64,000 nucleotides of DNA from positions 115,374,110-115,438,109 of the forward strand of contig OX235279.1 in the NCBI GenBank assembly GCA_944472155.2, read 5' to 3'. The notes beneath the pieces were generated by a model that made no database searches, was not told where the DNA came from, and saw nothing but the letters and a program-made list of their open reading frames with translations. The position numbers were made by a program, and so were the translations under genes. Shown here piece after piece: positions 55,346 to 64,000 of the stretch; positions within the stretch are counted from its first letter, which is position 1, and each line of letters opens with the position of its first letter. The DNA is from Trichobilharzia szidati (Eukaryota; Platyhelminthes; Trematoda; Strigeidida; Schistosomatidae).

Positions 55346-57237
55346 ATGAAAAACGAAGAGATTATGATATTACGTCCTGATAAATGCGGAGGAATCGTAA
55401 TCATGAATCGCAAGGACTATATCAGTAAAATGCTGACTATACTATCCGATGAATGCAAATTCACAAAACCGATCAACGAGAAAAACATGACTGAACAGAC
55501 CGAACAAAAGCTAACGGACACCCTCCGTAAGTTGAAGACTGAATCCTTCATCAGCAACGAAATGTTCGAATCCCTTAGACCGTCTGGCTCAAATATACCA
55601 CGACTTTACGGACTCCTGAAAGTACACAAGAAGGGTATCCCTCTTCGACCGATCCTCGACATGACCAATTCACCCTATCACCGCTCAATGGTTAGCAGAT
55701 CTACTTGAACCAATCAGAAAACAAGTTTCCTGCCACACAGTTCGAGATTCATTCGGCTTTATCGACTCAATCGAAAATATCGACGTATCCAACAAGACAA
55801 TGATTTCATTTGATGTCACATCACTATTCACAAACGTTCCACTGACTGAAACAATATGCTATATATGCGAACTTATTCACTCCAAAGGAATAAACATCGG
55901 TATACCCACCGAGCATCTTAAAGAACTCCTACTGAGGTGTACCCTGAATGTTCAATTCTCTTTCAACAACGAAATATATCGCCAAAAGGATGGTATAGCT
56001 ATGGGCTCACCACTAGGCCCTTTGCTTGCAGATTTCTTCATGGCAAAACTCGAAAACACATGCCTGAAGAAAATGATCAATACCTTCGAAATCTATAAAA
56101 GATACGTCGACAACACCTTCATTATCGTCAACAACGAAGAAAATCTAGACGACACCCTGAAGTCGTTTAACAACTGCCACCCTGCAATTCAGTTCACGAT
56201 GGTGAAAGAGTCCAACTCCACAATATCTTTTCTTGACGTCCAACTAACAAGAAGAGAACAGGATGGAACACTGAAAAGATCTATCTACAGAAAATCGACG
56301 TAGAACGGACAGCTTACTAACTTTCACAGTTGGGTACCACTATACACCAAACGAAACCTGATCCGTTCACTCAGCTACAGAGTTCGCAGAATTTGCACCC
56401 CGGACACCATAGAAGATGAACTGAACAACCTCAAGAGAATCCTCGTCGAGAATTGCTATCCAGAAAGATTTGTTGCAAAATATATGAATCCTAGACCAGA
56501 AAAGCCGCCCATACTTAGCGTCAAGAAAAAACTACTCTATATGAACCTTCAATTGCGTGTGCGTCGGTGGCACAGTGGTTAGGACTCTCGCCGACCATGC
56601 ACATGGTCCGGGGTTCGATCCCCTGCCGGCGCACACCCGATATCTATGGTCGGCGTGAATTTAGGCTACCGATATCCATGCTGAAAATTCCATACTTGTA
56701 CTGAAAATACGGTGTGGAATCAAGCTGTAAATCAAAAAAAAAAATTCAATGGAGATTTATCTGCGGAAACACTAAAAAATCGACTGTCGCGCTCACTTAA
56801 GAAGACCTTCTTCGCAGCTGAACTACGAATAACCTTCTCCACAAAACCTATGATTCATGTGAACGTGAAGGATAAGCTACCGCTGCTGGCCTCATCAATG
56901 TGCATTTATCAATTCACCTGCTCGTGTGGAGCCAGGTATGTCGGCCGTACCCAGCGCTCCCTTTCCAAACGTATCACCGAGCACTTACCAACATGGTTTT
57001 ATAAAGGAGAAAATCGATGCCCCATCCAGCTCCATCTTAGAACATCTGATAGAATCCGGACACCAAGCTACACCGCAAACAAACTTCAAAGTCGTCTACA
57101 GAGTAAGAAGTAGTCTCCCTAAAGGTGTACGAATCAGACTTCTTCAAACTGCAGAAGCAATGGCGATTCACTTGCTAAGTCCTGAACTCTGCATACAGAA
57201 GAAGTTCGTTCAATCACTACACTTGCAATGGACGTAA
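55346..57237 (+). pseudogene. PLE reverse transcriptase / GIY-YIG endonuclease, disrupted
   Basis: RT begins in 55346-55708 (SGSNIPRLYGLLKVHK, PLRPILDMTNSPYH). A one-base frameshift near 55680 moves the frame to 55800-56303, with FDVTSLFTNVP (motif A), GIAMGSPLGPLLA (motif B) and the catalytic box as YVDN instead of YVDD. A TAG at 56301-56303 and the SINE follow. The frame resumes at about 56745 with FNGDLSAETLKNRLSRS and reaches the nuclease: YQFTCSCGARYVGRTQRSL, then ITEHLPTW. A further shift leads into 56926-57237, ending LCIQKKFVQSLHLQWT at the natural stop. Four kinds of damage make it inactive. Confidence 0.85.
56555..56742 (+). mobile_element. tRNA-headed SINE, copy 2, inside the PLE
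   Basis: The acceptor-like ends GCGTCGG (56561-56567) and CCGGCGC (56626-56632) pair over seven bases with one wobble, and a T arm with a GTTCGATC loop is intact. The body matches copy 1 at 268-445, and the tail is A-rich. It sits between AATT (56551-56554) and AATT (56743-56746), at least a 4-bp target duplication. Removing it restores the PLE reading LQFNGD. Insertion at an A/T site with an A tail fits mobilisation by a non-LTR retrotransposon. Confidence 0.85.
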
Positions 57238-57240
57238 TCT

Positions 57241-58257
57241 ATCTTATTAGCCGACATGTAAATTCTACCTAATCTTTTCTTCTGTCTCTTCAATAGTATT
57301 ATTTTGTCTTCTCAATTGTAACATCTTACATTTTCAACTTTCTTGTTCTCTACCCCCACCCGATTCAATTTGTACACCTCACTACCACCGTTACTGACTT
57401 GAACAACGCTCAGTTTCCAGTCATTCATGTTACGTCATCCAACTTATTCACTCAATTTCACTTCTACTTAATGTCTACCTGTAATTACCTCTGTTGCTAT
57501 CCTGACCTAAGTTGTAACATTTTAGCCAATTATATTACGTCATCTAGCTTTTTAACTCAATCTTACTTTAGTTGCTGTCCGATTAACCTTGTCTCTATAC
57601 TACATCATTCTTGTATTAACTAATCAATTATCTTAACTTGACAAACCTCATGTACACACACACATAAATATTTGTATATAAATGCGATTGTACAGCTATG
57701 TGAATGAATTCGCCGAAAAGAGTCTCTTCGCTGAATGTCTTCTCTTTTTCATATGACTCAATGGGGATTTTCAATCTTCTCAAATGTCTACTTCTCACTC
57801 GGCGCCCAAATATTTTAGAACTATTCTGTCAAATCTTGACGACAGTTCATTTGAATCGTTCGCTCTCATTATTTTTGATTCTCAAATTGTTGGGTTTGCC
57901 TTTAAGAAAAGTATGGAAAAGCACACTATGTAACCATCTAATATATCATACTGATAACGCTTTTTCACCACTTCAGCTATAACAATATTATAAGACTGGT
58001 CAGTTGGCTCTCTTCAGAAGTTTCATAGTAGACAAAAACAAATACTTTTCTCCATTTGCAGAAACTAAATGGAATACAGAATTATTGGGAAGGACGAACA
58101 ATAGGTGGGGGATAAATTTAATCATTTCAGGTGCATACGTCTCCAATTTCTTTCAGCAAATATATCATAATAATGCATAACTAAGACAACTCCTAGTGTT
58201 TTCCTTTCGTCCAATGAAACTAAATACCCACATGCTAACTTGCCACGTTTTCTTCGT
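57241..58257 (+). other. PLE 3' UTR and unassigned sequence
   Basis: The part after the PLE stop is T-rich. From about 57690 the text CGCCGAAAAGAGTC and CATATGACTCAATGGGGATTTTC resembles the 5' region of the other family A copy near 14690, so PLE terminal sequence probably recurs here. No gene is seen. Confidence 0.4.
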
Positions 58258-58361
58258 TACAGACTTCTAAAGACAGCGGAGGCCTCGACAATTTATGACT
58301 TTAAGCCAGACCTTTGTGTACAAAACAAGTTTGTACAATCCCTTCTTCAGTCATGGCCGTA
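58258..58361 (+). mobile_element. PLE family A C-terminal scrap
   Basis: Encodes LLKTAEASTI, then DLCVQNKFVQSLLQSWP and a stop, matching the end of the PLE protein at 57137-57237. Upstream sequence is not recognisable. It is followed by an ATTT-rich stretch. Confidence 0.7.
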
Positions 58362-58734
58362 GAGGGATAGACATTTATTTATTTATTTTGTTTATTTAGT
58401 CATTCTATGTACCTTTCCCTTATTACTAAGATTATTATTATTATCATTACTATTCTCACTCTGAATTGTTCCCACTTGTCCACTTGTCATTCTAAATCCA
58501 AAATTATGATTTTTTTGTTTTTAGAATATTGAATTCTATCTTATCAAATTTCACACAATATTATGTAACATTATATATTCGCCTACTAATCCTGTAATAA
58601 TGCACCCATTTCCAACATCTATACACCTTAGGTATATGACATTAATTGTTTTGCTACTTGATATTTAACTATGATTGTAATCACAAATATTTTAGTTGCA
58701 TTTCATACTATTATTATTTTGGTGTGGTTGTGTT

Positions 58735-60490
58735 CTCTGAGCTGGATGGTTTGGTTGCGAAGCTTTCATTGCTCTACTGAGCAACATCTTCAGCGCATAC
58801 TTCGATGTGAAGTGAGCTTTTAGAATTCTCTATGAGTTTATTAGTCATCTCTTCTAGTCACCTTGAACGTGATTGGTTGTTTTCGTGTGACATTTCATCC
58901 CCTAGTTTGCTTGTCTCGGTGCTGGCTGCTTCTTTGGTCTGAATGTCGTTAGTCATTCCTTCTGCTAACCTTGAACGTGATTGGTTGTTTTTGTGTGACT
59001 TCTCAATTTCTAGTTCACTTGTTTTGGTGTTGACTGTTTCCTTGACCTGAAGTTTGACTTTGTTTTTGTGTGAATTTCTTTGTATGGATTGGTATATTTT
59101 GTCAATCTCTATGTGTCTATTGATTGCTGATTCATTTGAATTCCAGGCCTCTAGGAATTCTCTGGCATTTTTGCAGTTCCCTTTGTCTAGGATTTGAACA
59201 TTGTCCCAGTCGAATTGGTGCCCGTGGTTGTCTGCATGTAGTGATATGAGGGAGTGTACGTCATGTCTTTTGACAGCTAGTTTGTGTTCGTGAATGCGAA
59301 GACGAAGAGGGCGTCCACTTTGACCAATGTAATGTTTGTCGCAGTCGTTGCAATTTATCTTGTAGATGACGTTAGTTTTGTCTTCTTTTGCCGTTGAGTC
59401 CTTTGGCTTACATAGAACTGAGTGTAGTGAATTTGTTGGTTTATGAGCGACATCGATTCCAAAAGGTTTGAATAGTCTTGCAGTGATTTCGGAGATATCT
59501 TTTATATATGGTAGGACGACTTTCTTTGTGTTTTCGCTGGTGGCCTTTGATTTGGTTGGTTGAGCTGGGGGTAGATGTCTTTTGATGAAGTTTCGTGGGT
59601 ATCCATTTCTTTGGAAGACGTCCATAAGATGATTTTCTTCAATTTTTCTCAAGGCGGGAGTGCTGCAATGAGTCCTGGCTCTCTTGAACAATGTACGTAT
59701 GCAGCTAATTTTGTGTGATGTTGGGTTGTTACTGTTGTAATTGAGTATTTGATCCATGTGCGTTGGTTTTCTGTATACTTGGGTTTCAAATTTTCCTGTA
59801 GTTGTTCGTTTGATTAAGACGTCTAAGAATGGGATTTTGTTTTCATATTCTTCCTCTCTTGTGAATTTGATGTCGTTGAAGGTGTTGTTTATTATGTTGT
59901 GGGTATTGTCTAAGTTTTCTCTTTTGATTATCACGAATGTATCATCTATGTAGCGTATCCAAATTTTCGGTTTGATCTTTGGCAGAATTATGTTTTCCAG
60001 TCTTTGCATGACGGCTTCCGCAATCAATCCTGATATGGGTGATCCCATAGGTGTCCCTTGAATTTGTTCATACATTTGGCCGTTGAATTGGAAACAAGTT
60101 GTGAGACACAAGTTTATGCATTCCATCCAACTTGAATGCTGCATTTTTGATTGTTGTATGTGTTCGTCGTTGTTGAGTAGTTGTTCCATGGTTTCTTTTG
60201 CTAGTTTTAGTCCAATCGAAGTATATAATGCCGTGACGTCGAAGGATACCATTATTTCTTGGCTGTCTATTTCAATGCCTTTGATTTTCTCTAAAAATTG
60301 GGTCGCAGATTGGATGGAGTGATCACATGATTTCGTCAAGTGTTTCAGTCTTCTGTATAGTTCTTTGGATAAATTGTATGTTGGGGTTCCTGGGAGTGAT
60401 ACGATTGGTCGTAGAGGTATATTTGGCATGTGTATTTTTGGTCTGCCGTAGAATCGAGGTCTTTTTAACAGATTTAATATGGGAGGATTT
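58735..60490 (-). mobile_element. Penelope-like element, family B, 5'-truncated
   Basis: A minus-strand PLE with a long open frame, truncated near 60490, just upstream of a conserved FYGRPKIH block. Its 3' end contains CTGAAGA, a hairpin GTTGCTC/GAGCAAT and GAAA near 58770-58800, a weak hammerhead-like arrangement as in other PLE ends. It is the best preserved coding sequence of any PLE in the window. Confidence 0.85.
58858..60429 (-). CDS. PLE reverse transcriptase with GIY-YIG endonuclease
   Basis: A 523-codon open frame. RT motif A is FDVTALYTS (Asp at residue 64), motif B GTPMGSPISGL (125-135), and the catalytic box RYIDDTFVI has both Asp residues (162-163). FLDVLI and YRKPTH follow. A GIY-YIG nuclease spans about 355-440 (VIYKINCNDC, HYIGQSGR, RIHEHK, an acidic FLEAWNSN segment), with a Cys pair at 360/363. 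The C-terminus holds imperfect repeats (SHKNNQSRSRLAEG, then SHENNQSRSR). The frame is open upstream of this ATG back to about 60487, so the N-terminus is missing and this Met is internal. After the stop at 58858 a similar repeat continues (LEEMTN), so the stop may be secondary. Catalytic residues look intact, but mobility is unlikely without the 5' part. Confidence 0.85.
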   Translation of the reverse strand: MPNIPLRPIVSLPGTPTYNLSKELYRRLKHLTKSCDHSIQSATQFLEKIKGIEIDSQEIMVSFDVTALYTSIGLKLAKETMEQLLNNDEHIQQSKMQHSSWMECINLCLTTCFQFNGQMYEQIQGTPMGSPISGLIAEAVMQRLENIILPKIKPKIWIRYIDDTFVIIKRENLDNTHNIINNTFNDIKFTREEEYENKIPFLDVLIKRTTTGKFETQVYRKPTHMDQILNYNSNNPTSHKISCIRTLFKRARTHCSTPALRKIEENHLMDVFQRNGYPRNFIKRHLPPAQPTKSKATSENTKKVVLPYIKDISEITARLFKPFGIDVAHKPTNSLHSVLCKPKDSTAKEDKTNVIYKINCNDCDKHYIGQSGRPLRLRIHEHKLAVKRHDVHSLISLHADNHGHQFDWDNVQILDKGNCKNAREFLEAWNSNESAINRHIEIDKIYQSIQRNSHKNKVKLQVKETVNTKTSELEIEKSHKNNQSRSRLAEGMTNDIQTKEAASTETSKLGDEMSHENNQSRSR

Positions 60491-62189
60491 CATTTAATAA
60501 ATGAAGAAATAAATGCCATCAGATATTTGAAAAACCCTGTAGTTAATCACATCTTTGTTTTAGAGTTCCTGTTTCCACATCGTTGCTGAAGTCTGAAACA
60601 GTCTACTACCACTATTAGTAAAGTGTATTTGCAAACAAAACGCCACTTGCGTTCCCTCGTGGATTTGATTCATTACTGTTCAGTAAGAAAATTATGTGCA
60701 GACTTAACCCTTCCAGCCATCACAGTCTTCAATTCCAACTCCTAACGTAAACAAGGGTGAAGGTTTGTAGTAATTAAAGGAATTTTTACATGAGATTTTT
60801 CAAAAAACCACCTCCGTTTCTACTGTTATTAGAGGAATACCAAGCAGCACTGCTGTCCTCATGTAAATTTTGGCCAGAATGCAAATATTCGTTGCAACTA
60901 TAATAAACTGAATTGAAAAGGAATATATTTCTTCGTTCAATCTGCTTTTTTTTCTAAACTGAATTTCTCATTAAAGTGGAATAGGAAGCGAAAATCTGTT
61001 TTTATCATGCTTTCATTCACACGAACTGAATTAATTATGGACAAATTTATTCCTATTAAAGTTATTTACATGATGAAAATAAATTCTAATAAATTCGAGC
61101 AGGATATTTTAGAGGATTTTAACTCCAATATTAGTTATTTTTAAACACTTCACTTTTGAGTCTTACAAGATACGCATAAAACGTATTATATGAATCATCA
61201 CTGAATAAAATTCAAAGCATTTTATGTATCACGTGTATGTAGATATAACTGGGATGATTATTTAGGAAGTAATTACTTTTCTATAACTATTGGCACTACC
61301 TTGAGTATTACACTGAAGTAAATTAAAAATTCCCATAGATGATCTCGAGCGAACAATTATTTTCGATTAAGTCTTCCTCAGGTACTTCAGTTATAAATCC
61401 ATGAACATTTTAATACAAATATCCATTAAAGGAATGTGAAAATGATTTCGGAGACTGTATTGGGATACTTGTATAATATGAAGTGATAGTTCAGTATTGT
61501 CAAATGAAAGTATATAAAAAATGTGCAGTCATCCTGAATACAAGATAAAGTATGAATAGACAAAAGGATCAATAGAATATGAGTTTCGTTGGTAGGTGGG
61601 GGTGAGATATACATTCAGTGGTGTGCGAGGAAATTGATTACTGCAAAATACATACAAACAAACACCAAAATAATGGGGAACACTGAATGTAAGTTCAAGA
61701 GATGACAGATATCAAGTGTAGTGATAAAATAAAAAGGTTAAATTGTGAACTGTAATAAAATATGGATAGTGTTTTTTTAGAAGACGGAGGTTATCTGAAA
61801 AATATGATGTATTTCTGCTATACATTTTGAGCAATCTTATCACACATTTGCTTGTTAAGTCGACTTAAATGGAAAAAATTAAGGGCAATTAAATTAAACA
61901 AAGTTACAAAAAAGATTTAACAAGAAGAAAAATAATAAACATAACATTTGGTAATCCAATCAAATAAGGATTACCAAGGTAGGTTAAGAGTAATAATAAA
62001 TTGTTTTTGAACACAAAGGGCGGAGCTTATGTTTATGAATAGCTAGAGCCCCAGCGTATTTCAATAAGCACCCTTGACTAATTCTAGAGATGACCTTGAA
62101 GGCCGTTTAACATAATATAACATACAGTTAATATTACTGTACAACACTGTGTGATTTATCAAAATAAAATCTTATCTATAATGGTGTTT
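60491..62189. other. Unassigned AT-rich stretch
   Basis: No gene recognised. Around 61340-61390 the minus strand contains CTGAGGAAGACTTAATCGAAAA, a string resembling PLE 3' ends, so a PLE terminus may lie here. A copy of the short dispersed repeat (see 3541-3600) is at about 62126-62176. Confidence 0.4.
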
Positions 62190-62209
62190 AACATAAGTCT
62201 TATGGTTCA

Positions 62210-62400
62210 GTTCAACTAGCTGTTTGGCAATAGACGAAGTCGGTGGTCTGCCACCTGCGTCTATTGATTTTCCACAATTCATTTGTCTTTTTTAACCACT
62301 TTGGGATGTGTTCTCCCTCCCTCACATGAAAACCACGATTACTCCCCCCTATGTATGTGTCCACACACGCACGGAAATTGGTATATTGTGTGGGATGTGT
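62210..62400 (-). mobile_element. PLE GIY-YIG scrap, minus strand
   Basis: The minus-strand frame 62212-62406 includes DTYIGGSNRGFHVREGEHIP, then KWLKK. This fits the nuclease stretch of family A PLEs (ARYVGRTQRSLSKRITEHLP, then TWF). Nothing else of the element is recognisable on either side. Confidence 0.55.
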
Positions 62401-63570
62401 CATCATCGCTTGTACACTTTTGAGGTTTGCAGTGGATTATATTTTACGCTTTTTCGATAATTACAAGCCGGACTGCATGATAGGTCCTACGGACATAATA
62501 AGCTTAGTGTCAATTACAAAAGGACACAATAAAGGCAATCGAGTAAAGTGAACTAGGTGAAAAGGAATAAGAAGGCATAATATGACATGAAAATATGGAT
62601 GATTATGTTTCTGCTGACCTTACAGAAGACCAGGGTAAACAAAAAGGATCAATGTGCTTCTTTTGCACACATAGGTCAGGTGTACCCTATTTACTCCAAT
62701 ACAGTTTCCGATATAGTTTTCACATGCCTTTAATGGCTATTTGTATTATAATATTACACTTGAGTTGCGAACGGTTTTTACAACCCCAGCAACCATCTAT
62801 TACATCATTTATACATAAGAAGCTCGAATTTGTTGCAGTGATGTTGATCAGCGATATCATATGTCGTTAAAAGATTTCCTCTAAAGCCTGAGTGACAGTA
62901 GGACAATGGGTTACCTAGATATGAAGTTACAGTATCTAAGGTTAAAAACCTCATCGAGCCTTCAAAGTAGTAAACAAAGTAACTGCAAAACTCAGAATCG
63001 TTTTCAGTTTGATAGCATCAAACATTACTCTATCTATAAGTTTTTCACTTAGTCTCAGCTAGATTACTGAGGTCTTAAAACTCTGTATGGTATTAGAAGG
63101 GAACATGCACCATTCATTATTGAAGAATCTGAACAGTGATTCTCCTGGTATTCAATTTAATTCGGAATTAAAATCATAGAAGTGCAAGTTAACTTCTTCT
63201 AGACTATTCATTATAATAAAGTTTTTTGTATTTCCCAATGAATGAAAAACAAAAGGATATTGTTTTTACTGACATTTCGCTATTTAATACTTCTAGACTA
63301 CCTGGTTAAGAGGCAAATGATGGATAGTATAAAGTTTTCGCATTCAGGAAGATAACATGCACAAATAAATATTTAGATTTTGCATCCCCACACTCTTTCA
63401 GTGCTAGGCTACAGTTGTCTTCATTTTTTTTAAAACAGTATACACACTGATAACAAGTGGAAAATAATAGGAAATACTGAACACAACTGAATTTCCTGGA
63501 ACAGATAACTGTCCATGGTATTTTAGTCATTAAATAAAGGACAACGTAGTAGAAAAAGTACTTGGAGAAC
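62401..63570. other. Unassigned stretch
   Basis: Short open frames (such as 62595-62870 plus and 63306-63584 minus) have no recognisable motifs. Nothing further is supported. Confidence 0.35.
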
Positions 63571-63830
63571 ACGGAACACAACAATTATGATTTCATACAG
63601 GTTACACACATCAGACGATATCGGTGAAGTACCTAACAAATATAACATCAGCGTATTCTCCAGAATATCAGACACGATACAGGGTCGTTCATTTGACGGA
63701 CCGAATTCTAAATGACTCACAGTCTACCCATATCTACAAGGTAAATTTCTCAGACTGTAGTGCAGCATACATCCCGAATACTCTTCTAGAAATCGACATC
63801 AGGAAAATCCATCAGAACTTGTAAAATTTT
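63570..63830 (+). mobile_element. PLE GIY-YIG scrap, plus strand
   Basis: The frame 63624-63824 includes THIYKVNFSDCSAAYIPNT, which fits NVIYKINCNDCDKHYIGQS of the family B PLE, including the spacing from YK to YI and one of the two Cys. It then loses similarity. Only this segment is recognisable. Confidence 0.5.
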
Positions 63831-64000
63831 AGGCCATATACCTGCAAGCTACAATATCATACCACAGGATATAAATCATTCAGAAAGTGTTTCAAAATAA
63901 TAAACAGTACTACATATCCGAAACAGCTAGTATTAATTGGAATCTTAACTTTCTTAGTTAAAATGAAGGGTTAAGACGGAATATTATCTGAACTTAACAC

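Larger units (their letters stand above)
54847..57240 (+). mobile_element. Penelope-like element, family A, rearranged
   Basis: The best family A copy. Its N-terminal part (54847-55342) is inverted: the minus strand encodes NPEKYVFNLSDITLS, LGPKFCLKPQ and TKRHHKELKELMKNEE. The rest is on the plus strand from 55343. About 28 bases around MKNEEIMI occur on both sides of the inversion point. A SINE splits the 3' part at 56555-56742. The layout fits 5' inversion during target-primed reverse transcription, then a later SINE hit. Confidence 0.85.

Noticed and set aside
56561..56632. Possible genuine tRNA gene
   Set aside because: Acceptor and T arms pair, but D and anticodon arms do not, and a SINE body with an A tail and target duplication follows.

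Overview
The window looks like nuclear DNA of a parasitic flatworm, most likely a blood fluke (Schistosoma or a close relative). It is AT-rich and gene-poor. It carries APE-type non-LTR retrotransposons of RTE character, many Penelope-like elements (PLEs) with a GIY-YIG nuclease, and tRNA-headed short elements carrying type I hammerhead ribozymes, the architecture known from the schistosome Sm-alpha family. Nothing is bacterial: there are no operons and no ribosome binding sites. The organism call is inference from repeat families.

Region by region. 1-5.1 kb: one tRNA-headed SINE, otherwise nothing recognised. 5.1-14.1 kb (perhaps to 18.7 kb): the only candidate host gene, a chain of small phase-compatible exons (5108-5200, 7610-7668, 12876-12956, 13988-14074, and a possible last exon 18578-18665) encoding a very polar protein I do not recognise. 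Its second intron holds a nearly complete RTE element (8733-12569) with an 11-bp target duplication, and the intron after exon 4 holds a decayed PLE (about 14.6-17.1 kb). 18.7-24.5 kb: nothing recognised. 24.5-25.5 kb: remnants of an RTE element with an inverted 5' part. 26,213-42,080: a tandem array of a 2458-bp unit, six full copies plus 1120 bp of a seventh, built mostly from an old minus-strand RTE fragment. 42,081-45,290: a younger, still damaged RTE element on the minus strand, directly abutting the truncated last unit.

45.3-54 kb: small Pol III-type elements with hammerhead motifs (46.2-46.8, 49.25-49.75, 53.4-53.75 kb), often arranged as inverted repeats, among decayed PLE pieces (47.6, 48.4-49.1, 51.2-51.7, 53.0-53.35 kb). 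54.0-57.2 kb: a 360-bp-arm palindrome flanked by TA repeats, then a PLE whose 5' part is inverted and whose 3' part was split by a SINE. 58.3-60.5 kb: a PLE tail, then a PLE of a second family on the minus strand with a 523-codon open frame covering reverse transcriptase and GIY-YIG domains. 60.5-64 kb: mostly featureless, with two small PLE scraps.

The most interesting signals are a hammerhead ribozyme with a complete consensus core (46397-46441, minus strand) inside a 360-bp element with 111-bp inverted repeats; a related group of hammerheads that keep the whole fold but share the same substitution at the essential core C3; the 2.46-kb array with mosaic variants; and the retrotransposon-laden small-exon gene.
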